Assembly (NCBI GenBank): GCA_964436815.1
Contig: CAYTER010000034.1
Coordinates: 1-23,336, forward strand
Direction: 5' to 3'
From: UBA993 sp964436815
Lineage (GTDB): Bacteria; Bacillota; Dethiobacteria; DTU022
DNA: 23,336 nt
A program made the position numbers and the translations under genes. Below are positions 7,443 through 15,342 of the stretch, one piece after another. The notes under the pieces are model-generated. The model saw only the letters and a list, made by a program, of their open reading frames with translations. It was not told the DNA's origin and did not search any database. Position 1 is the stretch's first letter. Each line of letters opens with the position of its first letter.

Positions 7443-8198
7443 ATGACAAAACGTATCGCCGTCGCCGGTAAAGGCGGCACTGGAAAAACTACGCTCTCAG
7501 CGCTGCTAATCCGCTACCTGATTGAAAACCGCCCGGGTAAAAGCATTTTAGCTGTTGATGCTGATGCTAACGCCAATTTAAACGAGGCACTGGGCGTGGA
7601 AGTGCATCAGACTATTGCTACGATTCTCGAGGATACGAAGAAACCGAATGCTGTTCCCACCGGGATGACGAAGGATATTTTTATTGAATCACGTTTGATG
7701 CAGGCTATGGTGGAAGAAGATGCCTTCGATCTTCTGGTGATGGGGAATCCCCAGGGTCCGGGTTGTTATTGCTACCCCAATGATCTGTTGAAAAACTACC
7801 TGGAGAAGGTTAGTAAAAACTACGATTATATGATCATTGACAACGAGGCGGGTCTGGAGCACTTAAGCCGGCGTCTTCTGCCGATGGTTGATCTGCTGTT
7901 GGTAACCAGCGATTCCAGCGCCAGGGGTATTCGCTCAGCCGGAAGAGTGAAAGAGATTGTCGAAAATGTAAAAATTGCCGTTTCTAAAATAGGCCTGGTG
8001 ATCGGACGCAGCCGCGGCGGAGATACTGATCAGTTGAGCGGTGAAGTTGAAAAAACCGGTTTGACCCTCTTTGGTGAAATACCATATGATGCGCTGGTTG
8101 TAGATTATGATTTAAATGGAAAGGCTATAATAGAACTGCCGGAGGATTCTGAAGCTGCGGCTGCTGCACATAGACTTTTTCAGGGTTTGAATTTATAA
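7443..8198 (+). CDS. cooC: CO dehydrogenase maturation ATPase CooC
   Basis: This 251-residue MinD/SIMIBI-class ATPase helps insert nickel into the C-cluster of anaerobic Ni-Fe CO dehydrogenase (AcsF is the related protein for acetyl-CoA synthase). It has the deviant Walker A GKGGTGKTT at 9-17, the switch motif VDADAN at 38-43, and the CooC hallmark GPGCYCYPN with Cys108 and Cys110, which in characterised CooC bind the metal at the dimer interface. IIDNEAGLEHLSRR (about 135-148) is also typical. A GGAGG ends about 7 nt before the ATG. The gene lies 38 bp after the VWA gene and is probably co-transcribed with it. No CODH structural gene is in the window, so it must be encoded elsewhere. Distinguishing CooC from AcsF would need a tree. 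Confidence 0.9.
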   Translation: MTKRIAVAGKGGTGKTTLSALLIRYLIENRPGKSILAVDADANANLNEALGVEVHQTIATILEDTKKPNAVPTGMTKDIFIESRLMQAMVEEDAFDLLVMGNPQGPGCYCYPNDLLKNYLEKVSKNYDYMIIDNEAGLEHLSRRLLPMVDLLLVTSDSSARGIRSAGRVKEIVENVKIAVSKIGLVIGRSRGGDTDQLSGEVEKTGLTLFGEIPYDALVVDYDLNGKAIIELPEDSEAAAAAHRLFQGLNL

Positions 8199-8222
8199 TC
8201 CCGGCTAAAGGAGTGCCAGAAA

Positions 8223-8876
8223 ATGTTGTTTCAGGATCGCCGGGAAGCCGGCGAACTGCTCGCAAATAAGCTTGTTGATTTTGCAGGGACCAACCCTTTG
8301 ATCCTTGCAGTTCCACGGGGTGGAGTCGAGGTGGCTGAACCGATCTTTCATAAGATCGGCGGTGAAATTGACCTGTTGATCACCAGGAAGATCGGCGCCC
8401 CCCTGCAGCCTGAGCTGGCCATCGGGGCGGTAACGAGCGACGGCAGCGCCCTGCTGAATGAAACCTTAATCTCACGCATCGGCGTCTCCACTGAATTTAT
8501 TAAAGAGGCGGTTGAAAGGGAAAAAGCAGAAATCAGCCGGCGGTTAAGGCTCTACCGGGGTAACCGACCCTTGCCGGATGCTAAAGGCCGGAACGTAATC
8601 CTGGTTGATGACGGAGTGGCAACCGGCTACACCCTGATGATGGCTTTACAGAGCCTAAAACAGCTTACCCCCGGTCAATTGATCCTGGCCGTGCCGGTTG
8701 GGCCACCGGATACTCTGGAAAAATTTAAATTCCAGGTTGACCGCCTGATCTACATTGAAGCTCCGGCATTCTTTTCCGCTGTTGGCCAGTTTTACCGCAA
8801 TTTTAACCAGGTCAGCGATGAAGAAGTGATCGCCATCCTGCAGCGACTCTGGACTCGTAGCGACAAGAGTAACTAA
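8223..8876 (+). CDS. Predicted phosphoribosyltransferase (COG1926)
   Basis: This 217-residue protein has a type I phosphoribosyltransferase fold. The PRPP-binding loop is clear: VILVDDGVATGYT at about 125-137. An N-terminal LAVPRGGVEVA segment (28-38), TRKIGAP (54-60) and PELAIGAV (63-70) are typical of COG1926. The base or acceptor is not known for this family, so no pathway is assigned. A GGAG 10 nt before the ATG and only 24 bp of spacing after cooC point to co-transcription with the upstream genes. The next gene, metK, has its own promoter and attenuator, so this is probably the last gene of the moxR-vwa-cooC unit, although no clear terminator follows it. Confidence 0.82.
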   Translation: MLFQDRREAGELLANKLVDFAGTNPLILAVPRGGVEVAEPIFHKIGGEIDLLITRKIGAPLQPELAIGAVTSDGSALLNETLISRIGVSTEFIKEAVEREKAEISRRLRLYRGNRPLPDAKGRNVILVDDGVATGYTLMMALQSLKQLTPGQLILAVPVGPPDTLEKFKFQVDRLIYIEAPAFFSAVGQFYRNFNQVSDEEVIAILQRLWTRSDKSN

Positions 8877-8900
8877 AAGAATAATTCATCTGTCGCCTTG

Positions 8901-8929
8901 TTGACAGCACCGATCGCATATTGTATTAT
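8901..8929 (+). promoter_or_regulatory. Sigma-A promoter of metK
   Basis: A perfect TTGACA (8901-8906), a 17-nt spacer and TATTAT (8924-8929) form one of the best vegetative promoters in the window. Transcription would start near 8936, about 20 nt before the riboswitch P1 stem, the usual geometry for a SAM-I leader. Confidence 0.85.
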
Positions 8930-8953
8930 TTTTTCATAACTGAATATGTTTTA

Positions 8954-9062
8954 CTCTTATCCAGAGCGGAGGAGGGACAGCCCCGATGAATCCCGGCAAC
9001 CAGGTCATATGATCAAGGTGCTAATTGCTGCGGGGTGGTCACCAGGCCCCGGGAGATGAGAG
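8954..9062 (+). ncRNA. SAM-I (S-box) riboswitch
   Basis: The aptamer binds S-adenosylmethionine. P1 is formed by 8954-8961 and 9055-9062 (8 bp). The conserved core follows: GGAGGGA, CCGATGAATCCCGGCAACC, then AGGTGCTAATT. P3 is GGTCA/TGATC around 9003-9013, and P4 is CGGGG (9031-9035) with CCCCG (9047-9051). It lies upstream of metK, the SAM synthetase gene, so it closes a product-feedback loop. Confidence 0.95.
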
Positions 9063-9073
9063 GTGCTGGAAAG

Positions 9074-9100
9074 ACCTCTTAGATCAAAAGAGGTTTTTTT
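9074..9100 (+). terminator. Riboswitch-controlled intrinsic terminator before metK
   Basis: ACCTCTT (9074-9080) pairs with AAGAGGT (9088-9094), followed by a T-run to 9100. The same ACCTCTT can instead pair with GAGAGGT (9058-9064), which includes the 3' arm of P1. That gives the antiterminator. With SAM bound, P1 holds its 3' arm and the terminator forms, so metK is off when SAM is plentiful. Confidence 0.93.
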
Positions 9101-9162
9101 GTGTTTAAATTACCAGGATTGGGTAATCTGGTATAAAGAGCATTTAAATGAAGGAGGAACAG

Positions 9163-10356
9163 ATGATGCACCAGAATAACTATCTTTTTACATCTGAATC
9201 GGTAACGGAAGGGCATCCGGATAAGCTGGCAGATCAGGTATCCGATGCCATTCTTGATGCGATCCTGGAAAAGGATCCGGTGGCCAGGGTGGCTGCGGAA
9301 ACAATGGTTACAACCGGATTGGTCCTGGTCAGTGGAGAGATTTCCACCAGCTGTTACGTCGATATACCGAAGCTGGTCCGCAGCAAAATCAAGGAGATCG
9401 GCTATACAAGGGCCAAGTACGGTTTTGATGGCGATACCTGTGCCGTTTTGACTTCCATTGATGAGCAGTCCCCTGATATAGCTCAGGGTGTTGATCAAGC
9501 CCTGGAAGTTAGAATCAAGGAGACTACAAACGGTTACGACCTGATCGGCGCCGGGGATCAGGGCCTGATGTTCGGTTTTGCCTGTGACGAAACCCCGGAG
9601 CTGATGCCGCTGCCGATTTCTCTGGCTCATAAACTGGCCCAGCAGCTGGCCTCGGTGCGCAAGAAAGGTCAGCTGAAATATTTAAGACCGGATGGAAAAA
9701 CCCAGGTCAGTGTAGCCTATTGCAACGGAAAACCTTCGCATATTCAGACCATAGTGATATCCACTCAGCATAGCGATACTGTAACCCTGGCCCAGATTGA
9801 AGAAGATGTTGTAGAGCAGGTAATCCGGAAAATTGTCCCGCCTGAAATGCTTTTACCGGAAACCCGGTTTTTGATTAACCCGACCGGCCGGTTCGTGGTG
9901 GGAGGACCGCAGGGCGATACGGGGCTCACCGGGCGTAAAATTATTGTTGACACTTACGGAGGTTATGCTGCTCACGGAGGCGGGGCCTTTTCCGGTAAAG
10001 ATCCGACCAAGGTAGACCGTTCTGCTTCTTACGCAGCCCGGCACGTGGCCAAAAATATCGTAGCAGCCGGACTTGCTGCCAAATGCCAGTTCCAGGTGGC
10101 GTATGCGATCGGGGTGTCAAAGCCGGTCTCCCTGATGGTTGAGACTTTTGGAACCGAAAAGATACCGGTAGAGGAGATTGAAGATTTGATTCGCAAGCAC
10201 TTTGATCTGCGCCCGGCCGCAATAATTGAAAACCTTGATTTACGCCGGCCGATTTACCAGCAGCTGGCGGCGTACGGTCACTTCGGGCGTCCTGAGCTGG
10301 ATCTGCCCTGGGAACGGCCGGATAAAGCAGATCTGTTGAAAGAGGCACTTAAGTAG
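9163..10356 (+). CDS. metK: S-adenosylmethionine synthetase
   Basis: MetK makes S-adenosylmethionine from methionine and ATP in the cytoplasm. The three-domain enzyme shows EGHPDK near the N-terminus, GAGDQGLMFG in the middle and the phosphate-binding loop GGGAFSGKDPTKVDRSA. With the chosen start it has 397 residues, normal for bacteria. An upstream in-frame ATG at 9148 lies before the AAGGAGG (9151-9157) and so cannot use it. ATG 9163 is 5 nt after the site, and ATG 9166 (8 nt) is equally possible. Expression is set by the SAM-I riboswitch. The gene ends in TAG, with a second in-frame TAG 11 codons on (10387-10389), a backup if UAG is sometimes read through. Methylamine-using anaerobes need SAM for many radical enzymes, including PylB, but metK is a universal gene. 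Confidence 0.97.
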   Translation: MMHQNNYLFTSESVTEGHPDKLADQVSDAILDAILEKDPVARVAAETMVTTGLVLVSGEISTSCYVDIPKLVRSKIKEIGYTRAKYGFDGDTCAVLTSIDEQSPDIAQGVDQALEVRIKETTNGYDLIGAGDQGLMFGFACDETPELMPLPISLAHKLAQQLASVRKKGQLKYLRPDGKTQVSVAYCNGKPSHIQTIVISTQHSDTVTLAQIEEDVVEQVIRKIVPPEMLLPETRFLINPTGRFVVGGPQGDTGLTGRKIIVDTYGGYAAHGGGAFSGKDPTKVDRSASYAARHVAKNIVAAGLAAKCQFQVAYAIGVSKPVSLMVETFGTEKIPVEEIEDLIRKHFDLRPAAIIENLDLRRPIYQQLAAYGHFGRPELDLPWERPDKADLLKEALK

Positions 10357-10465
10357 CAGGTATTTAGAAGAGGAGTGTTGTATAAGTAGGCAGACAGATG
10401 TTTGGGTTGATAGCTGATAACCAGAGAATCAGGGCATTAATTATATTGGTCCAGGGGAGTCTGCC

Positions 10466-12661
10466 TTGTTGGAAAAATTCGAAGGAACGTTGGAGAAAAT
10501 CAGGTTTTACAGTGAAGATAACGGTTACCTGGTTGGCAGCTTGCGCTGCAGTAAAGGTGAAACAATTACCATTGTCGGTAACTTCCCTCCTCTCCGGCAG
10601 GGCGAAAATCTGCTGGTCAGCGGCTGCTGGCAGGTGCACAACCGTTACGGAAAGCAGCTGGCGGTTGAACAGTGGGAAAGAATGATGCCGGCGACAGAGG
10701 CCGGCTTGAAACGCTACCTTGCCTCCGGCCTGATTAAAGGTATCGGGCCGGTTACAGCCGAAAAGATTGTCGGCCAGTTCGGTTTGAAAACCCTTGAGAT
10801 ACTGGAAAAAGAACCTCAGCGCCTGCAGGAAATTGAAGGCATCGGTACTGTTAAAGTAGCGGGTATCATCAAGAGCTATAACCAGTACAAGGAAGTGCAG
10901 AATGTCCTGGTATTCCTGCAGGGTTACGGAGTCGGCATTGGTCAGGCCTTAAGGCTTTACCGCCGCTATGGACCTGACACGGTGAGGCAGGTAAAAGAGA
11001 ACCCTTACCGCATGGCTGAAGATGTTTTCGGTATCGGGTTTAAAACTGCAGATAAGATAGCCCGCCAGCTGGGCCTGCCTGAAGACGCCCCTGAAAGAGT
11101 TCAGGCTTCAATTACCTATACCCTGAGTAGGGCAGCCGAACAGGGCCATGTTTACCTGCCTGATAGCGAGCTTCTGGAAAGGGTCCGCGATCTGCTTGAC
11201 ATTTCCGGCGAGCGTTTAGAGGAGAAAATATTCCGTCAGGAGCTGCAGAAAATGGTTGGGCAGAAAAGACTCTTCTGCGAGCCGCGGGAAGCAGGGGACG
11301 CTGTTTATTATGCGCCCTTTTACCAGGCTGAGCTGGGCACAGCCACCTTGCTGAAGCAGATCGGCAAACTGGCCGTGCCTTTTAATGCCCTTGAAGCCAA
11401 CCAGGTCCTGGCCCGGGTGAGCCAGGAAAATAAGCATCTCAACCAGGAGCAGCTTGCTGCCCTGACCGGAGCCCTGGAAAATGGGGTACTGGTGGTAACC
11501 GGTGGCCCCGGAACCGGAAAAACGACCACGATTAAAGCGCTGCTCTCTCTCTTCAGATTTCTGCGCCAGAAAGTTCTGCTGGCCGCCCCCACCGGGCGGG
11601 CGGCAAAAAGGGTTACCGAGGCCACCGGAGCGGATGCATTCACAATCCACCGCATGCTTGAATACAGTTACAGTGAAGGAGAAGGGTTTCGCTTTTTACG
11701 CAACGACAGAAACCCAATTCAAGCTGAAGTAGTAATTATTGACGAAGCATCGATGGTAGATTTGCTCTTGATGTATAATCTGCTGAAAGCGCTGCCGTCA
11801 GGATGCCGGTTGATCATGGTCGGCGACGTGGACCAGCTTCCGGCAGTAAGCGCCGGAAATGTGTTGCGCGACCTGATCAACTCCGGTACCATATCCTGTA
11901 TTCGACTGAGTCACATTTTTCGCCAGGCCCGGGAGAGTATGATTATTGTCAATGCACACCGGGTGAACCAGGGTGATATGCCCTACCTGAATGTAAAAAA
12001 TAAAGATTTCTTTTTTATCTTTGAGGAGGATGCGGAAGCTGCAGCCCATAAAGTAGTCCAGCTTTGCCGTGAAAGGTTGCCCAACTTTGGCCCCTTCGAT
12101 CCCTTGTTAGACATCCAGGTGCTGACCCCGATGCGCAAAACAGCGGCCGGGGTTGATCGCCTCAATCTTTTGCTGCAGCAGGCCTTGAACCCTCCTGTGC
12201 GCAATAAAACCGAGACTAGCAACAAGGGCACCCTCTTTCGTCTCGGCGATAAGGTAATGCAAATTCGCAATAACTATCAGAAAGAAGTCTATAATGGTGA
12301 TATCGGCGTGATAACAGCGATCGACCGCGAGGAAGCAGAGCTGATTGTCACTTACAGAGAGCTGCTCCAGCCACGCCCGGTTATCTATGATTTCACCGAA
12401 CTTGACGAGTTGGTCCTCTCTTATGCCGTATCAGTTCACAAGAGCCAGGGCAGCGAATATCCGGTGATCATCATGCCGGTTTTAACGCAACACTACATGC
12501 TGTTGCAGCGTAATCTTCTTTATACGGGGATCACGAGAGCCAGGAAGCTCGCCGTGCTGGTAGGGAGCAAAAAGGCGCTGGCCATTGCGGTCCGTAATAA
12601 CAAGGCCGAAGATCGTTACAGCCTGCTTGATTTTCGCCTTCAACAGGCGGCGGGGAGTTAG
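10466..12661 (+). CDS. recD2: RecD2-type ATP-dependent DNA helicase
   Basis: This 731-residue superfamily 1B 5'-3' DNA helicase belongs to the RecD2/YrrC group, which works without RecBC in DNA repair and replication-fork maintenance. The long N-terminal region before the helicase core is the RecD2 mark, with helix-hairpin-helix-like segments GIGPVTAEKI (92-101) and EGIGTVKVAGI (124-134). Helicase motifs follow: Walker A GGPGTGKTT (346-354), DEAS (426-429), GDVDQLPAV and, near the C-terminus, SVHKSQGSEYP and YTGITRARK. A TTG start is preceded 6 nt by GGGGAG at 10454-10459. The terminal TAG shares its last base with the GTG start of comF, so the two are translationally coupled. The 109 bp upstream, after metK, hold no clear promoter or terminator. 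Confidence 0.93.
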   Translation: MLEKFEGTLEKIRFYSEDNGYLVGSLRCSKGETITIVGNFPPLRQGENLLVSGCWQVHNRYGKQLAVEQWERMMPATEAGLKRYLASGLIKGIGPVTAEKIVGQFGLKTLEILEKEPQRLQEIEGIGTVKVAGIIKSYNQYKEVQNVLVFLQGYGVGIGQALRLYRRYGPDTVRQVKENPYRMAEDVFGIGFKTADKIARQLGLPEDAPERVQASITYTLSRAAEQGHVYLPDSELLERVRDLLDISGERLEEKIFRQELQKMVGQKRLFCEPREAGDAVYYAPFYQAELGTATLLKQIGKLAVPFNALEANQVLARVSQENKHLNQEQLAALTGALENGVLVVTGGPGTGKTTTIKALLSLFRFLRQKVLLAAPTGRAAKRVTEATGADAFTIHRMLEYSYSEGEGFRFLRNDRNPIQAEVVIIDEASMVDLLLMYNLLKALPSGCRLIMVGDVDQLPAVSAGNVLRDLINSGTISCIRLSHIFRQARESMIIVNAHRVNQGDMPYLNVKNKDFFFIFEEDAEAAAHKVVQLCRERLPNFGPFDPLLDIQVLTPMRKTAAGVDRLNLLLQQALNPPVRNKTETSNKGTLFRLGDKVMQIRNNYQKEVYNGDIGVITAIDREEAELIVTYRELLQPRPVIYDFTELDELVLSYAVSVHKSQGSEYPVIIMPVLTQHYMLLQRNLLYTGITRARKLAVLVGSKKALAIAVRNNKAEDRYSLLDFRLQQAAGS

Positions 12662-13413
12662 TGCCTGAAGATAAAAAAATGATCCACGGAGAATCAGGCA
12701 ACCGGCCAAAATTTACGGATTCCTTGTTGCAGTTATTTTTCCCTGAGCGTTGCCTGCTCTGCCGAGCCCTGCTTCCTTTCGGATCAGCCAGACCGATCTG
12801 TGAAAGCTGTGATAACTCCAGGTGGCCGATCGGTGCTGTCTGCCCGAGATGCGACTGCATAAAACGGGAATTATCCCTGCCCTGCGGCTGCAGGTTATCT
12901 GGCGATCCTTTGCAGGGGCTTTTTGCCCTCTCCTATTATGAAGGGCCCTGGCGAAACCTGCTCCATGATTTGAAATACCGCGGCAGGCGTAGCATTGCCC
13001 GCCCGCTTGGAAGCTGGCTTGCTGCGGAGATCAACCGTTCCGGCTATTGTTGTCCACAGCTGATCGTGCCTGTTCCCCTCCATCGCCATAAAGTGAATGA
13101 GCGGGGGTTTAATCAGAGCGCCCTGCTTTCTCTTCACCTGTCAAAATACCTGGGAATTCCCTTTCAAAATCTTTTGACCAGGAAACGGGAGACACAATCA
13201 CAGACAAAAATATCACGTCGCGACAGGCTGGAAAATGTCCGCGATGCTTTTAGCTGCAGTAAAGTTATTCCGGCAAATACGACAGTGCTCCTGGTAGATG
13301 ATATCTATTCAACCGGAGCAACTCTCCAAGAGGCGGCAAAAATTCTAAATGCCTGTGGTGCGCGTGTTTACGGGGCCGTGATTGCTTATAATCCTTTAAA
13401 ACAGAGAACCTGA
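12661..13413 (+). CDS. comFC: ComF family protein (phosphoribosyltransferase-like competence protein)
   Basis: This 250-residue ComFC/GntX family protein has an N-terminal zinc-ribbon-like set of cysteine pairs (Cys31/34, Cys47/50, Cys61/64, then PCGC) and a C-terminal phosphoribosyltransferase domain with the PRPP loop VLLVDDIYSTGAT. VPVPLHRHKVNERGFNQS is the conserved family middle. In Bacillus ComFC is needed for DNA uptake with the helicase ComFA; ComFA is not seen here. The GTG start overlaps the recD2 stop by one base, with GGGGAG 3 nt before it, so the spacing is short. An in-frame ATG at 12679 has no ribosome site. Pairing with recD2 in one transcript suggests a DNA-processing role, but no competence in this organism should be assumed. 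Confidence 0.88.
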   Translation: MPEDKKMIHGESGNRPKFTDSLLQLFFPERCLLCRALLPFGSARPICESCDNSRWPIGAVCPRCDCIKRELSLPCGCRLSGDPLQGLFALSYYEGPWRNLLHDLKYRGRRSIARPLGSWLAAEINRSGYCCPQLIVPVPLHRHKVNERGFNQSALLSLHLSKYLGIPFQNLLTRKRETQSQTKISRRDRLENVRDAFSCSKVIPANTTVLLVDDIYSTGATLQEAAKILNACGARVYGAVIAYNPLKQRT

Positions 13414-13428
13414 AGAAAAAAGGAAAGG

Positions 13429-13455
13429 GAAGGATTTTTCACTGGACTGCGGAAT
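13429..13455 (+). promoter_or_regulatory. Sigma-H-like promoter of hpf
   Basis: GAAGGATTT (13429-13437), an 11-nt spacer and GCGGAAT (13449-13455) fit the Bacillus sigma-H consensus RNAGGAWWW-N11/12-RNNGAAT at every defined position. Established knowledge: B. subtilis hpf (yvyD) is itself read from sigma-H and sigma-B promoters. The leader to ATG 13507 would be about 40 nt. Confidence 0.65.
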
Positions 13456-13506
13456 AATATTTATAGTAAGATATGATTTATATAAATAAGCAGGAGGTTG
13501 TTGAAG

Positions 13507-14043
13507 ATGAGAATAGCTGTGCGTGGCAAAAATATCGAAGCTACACCGGCATTGGTCGAATATGCTGAAAAAAGATTGACTAAACTTGACAAACACTTTG
13601 ACGATAATACAGATGTCCAGGTGGTACTGAGTGTTATTCGTGAAGATCATATTGTGGAAGTGACCGTTAATATAAATGGTTTGATGTTAAGAGCCGAAGA
13701 ATCAACCGGAGACATGTATGCTTCAATCGATATGGTAGTGGAAAAGCTGGAACGCCAGATTAAGAAATTTAAGACCAGGATGAATAAATCCCTGCGCAAG
13801 AGAGGCGTACGGATTATCAGCGAAAAGCATGCAGCTATTGAAGCAGAGGAAAGAACGGCAGAAGAGCCGCAGATCGTCAGAACCAAGCGCTTTACATTGA
13901 AGCCGATGACGGTTGAAGAGGCTATCCTGCAGATGGACCTTCTCGGTCATAACTTTTTTGTCTTTTCCAGCGCAGAAAGCGATGCGGTTAATGTTATCTA
14001 CAAGCGCCGCGACGGCAATTACGGGCTGATTGAACCGGAATAG
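13507..14043 (+). CDS. hpf: Ribosome hibernation-promoting factor, long form
   Basis: This 178-residue long-form HPF dimerises 70S ribosomes into inactive 100S particles in stationary phase or stress. The N-terminal HPF/RaiA domain (about 1-95) begins MRIAVRGKNIEATPALVEYAEKR when read in the chosen frame. A charged linker leads to the C-terminal dimerisation domain, with RTKRFTLKPMTVEEAILQM and a final VIYKRRDGNYGLIEPE. The start is placed at ATG 13507, 9 nt after AGGAGG (13492-13497); the TTG at 13498 directly abuts that site and is unlikely. The gene has its own sigma-H-like promoter and sits upstream of secA, as in many Bacillota. It ends in TAG. Confidence 0.95.
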   Translation: MRIAVRGKNIEATPALVEYAEKRLTKLDKHFDDNTDVQVVLSVIREDHIVEVTVNINGLMLRAEESTGDMYASIDMVVEKLERQIKKFKTRMNKSLRKRGVRIISEKHAAIEAEERTAEEPQIVRTKRFTLKPMTVEEAILQMDLLGHNFFVFSSAESDAVNVIYKRRDGNYGLIEPE

Positions 14044-14093
14044 AAGGAGACTGTCTTCCGTAAAAGGATTGAAGCGAGATGAGGTTTAGCTGA

Positions 14094-15218
14094 ATGGAGC
14101 AAGGGGTTAGCGCTGTAATCTTTGAAGGATCATCTCCCCAAAGCGATGTAGAGGAGATGATGGTTAAAGTTAGAGAGGCAGCCCTGCTCGACAACCTGGA
14201 TAAATTAAAGCAAGTTCCGGAAATAAAAAAGCTTTTTCTCTATACGAACCGTCCGCAATTAGAAAAACCTGCCTCCCGCTTAGGGGTGCAGGTTTTTTTA
14301 AACGCGATTAAGCCCGGAGAATTCCACTTTGGGGAAGCCTTAAAAAAAGCTGTTCTCGGGCATCAACTGGAAAAGGTGTTTTGTCTCAGCGGAGCAGGCT
14401 GTCCGCTGATTACTGTCGAGGAACTGCAGATGGTAGCGCGTAAGCTGGTTGAACGGGAGAATTTTGTTTACACTAACAATACGCAGTCTTCTGACATGAC
14501 TGCCTTTACTGTGCCTGACGGATTGGCTGAGGCAGAGCTGCCGGCTATGGATAACAGCCTTGCGCTAACTTTACGCGATCAGCTTGGGCTTGAGATGGAG
14601 CTGATGCCTCACACCCTGGGCTTACTTTTTGATATCGACACCCCCTCAGATCTGCTGGTTCTCGGAGCCGGACCTTTTGGCGGTGAGCGAACCAGGAAGG
14701 CGCTTGCTGATTCAAACCTCGACTACACGACGATCACAGCCGCCAAGGCAGTTCTGGGGGCGGAATACGAAGATGTTGCGTTAATCGGTCGGGTAGGAGC
14801 TCCAGTAATCGGCCGCCTGAATGCTGATTTAAAGCTCAGGTTACGCGTATTCTCAGAAGAGCGCGGCATGAAATCACTGGGTAGGATTGAAGCCGGGGAA
14901 GTCATTTCCCTGCTTGGGTTGTTGATAAATCATGCCGGGGTTGAAAAATTCTTTGAGTATCTGGCCGGGGTAGCCAAATGTGCTTTTATTGACAGCCGGG
15001 TTCTCTTTTACCATTACCGCCTTGAGCTGTCTGATCGGGAAAGATTCTTATCCGATCTGGGACGCTGGGAGGAAATTGACACACCCTGGCTGCGTAATTT
15101 TACCCGGGCAGCAGTAAAATGCCCTGTTCCGGTTATGCTGGGCGGTCATTCACTGGTCGCCGGCAGTCTCTGGGCGCTCTGTGATGAATTGGCTCCACGG
15201 GGCAGTAGCCTTCTTTAA
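14094..15218 (+). CDS. Uncharacterised protein with a degenerate nucleotidyltransferase (GT-A-like) pattern
   Basis: No named family is recognised with confidence. This 374-residue protein has no signal peptide or convincing membrane span. Its first 210 residues recall MobA/CofC-type nucleotidyltransferases: a LFLYTNRP strand near 47-54, LSGAGCPLIT near 98-107 (compare GDxPLxT), and FDIDTPSDLLVL near 178-189 (compare FDIDTPxDL of CofC). The usual N-terminal nucleotide-binding glycine-rich loop is not evident, so activity is doubtful. The second half (about 215-374) has no recognisable motif; it contains LLGLLINHAGVEKFFEYL and a FIDSRVLFYH stretch. The start at ATG 14094 has GAGG 9 nt upstream, and hpf ends 50 bp before. 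A secretion link from its place ahead of secA would be guesswork. Confidence 0.6.
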   Translation: MEQGVSAVIFEGSSPQSDVEEMMVKVREAALLDNLDKLKQVPEIKKLFLYTNRPQLEKPASRLGVQVFLNAIKPGEFHFGEALKKAVLGHQLEKVFCLSGAGCPLITVEELQMVARKLVERENFVYTNNTQSSDMTAFTVPDGLAEAELPAMDNSLALTLRDQLGLEMELMPHTLGLLFDIDTPSDLLVLGAGPFGGERTRKALADSNLDYTTITAAKAVLGAEYEDVALIGRVGAPVIGRLNADLKLRLRVFSEERGMKSLGRIEAGEVISLLGLLINHAGVEKFFEYLAGVAKCAFIDSRVLFYHYRLELSDRERFLSDLGRWEEIDTPWLRNFTRAAVKCPVPVMLGGHSLVAGSLWALCDELAPRGSSLL

Positions 15219-15293
15219 AATCTTGTTTTAGCTTGCTTAAGATGATAATATTAGCACAGCGGCCGCCCTTGATCGGGACAGCCGGCAATCTAC

Positions 15294-15314
15294 GGAACCG
15301 CAGGGTTCTTTTTT
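15294..15314 (+). terminator. Weak hairpin with T-run between the nucleotidyltransferase-like gene and secA
   Basis: GAACC (15295-15299) pairs with GGTTC (15304-15308) around a 4-nt loop, followed by six T. The stem is only 5 bp (6 with a G-T pair), so it could be a weak terminator or attenuator 28 nt before the secA start. No leader peptide, T-box core or other aptamer was recognised upstream. Confidence 0.35.
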
Positions 15315-15342
15315 ACTTGATGAGCTTGAAAGGGGTCATTTA

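Noticed and set aside
9079..9630. 183-codon minus-strand open frame over the metK start and leader
   Set aside because: It lies across the riboswitch terminator and metK coding sequence and has no recognisable domain.
10357..10465. Promoter or terminator between metK and recD2
   Set aside because: TATATT at 10442-10447 has no -35 at acceptable spacing and no GC-rich hairpin with a T-run was seen.
15290..15342. T-box leader before secA, suggested by ACCG and GGGTT bases
   Set aside because: The conserved T-box antiterminator core is absent, there is no specifier stem, and secA is not an aminoacyl-tRNA or amino-acid gene.
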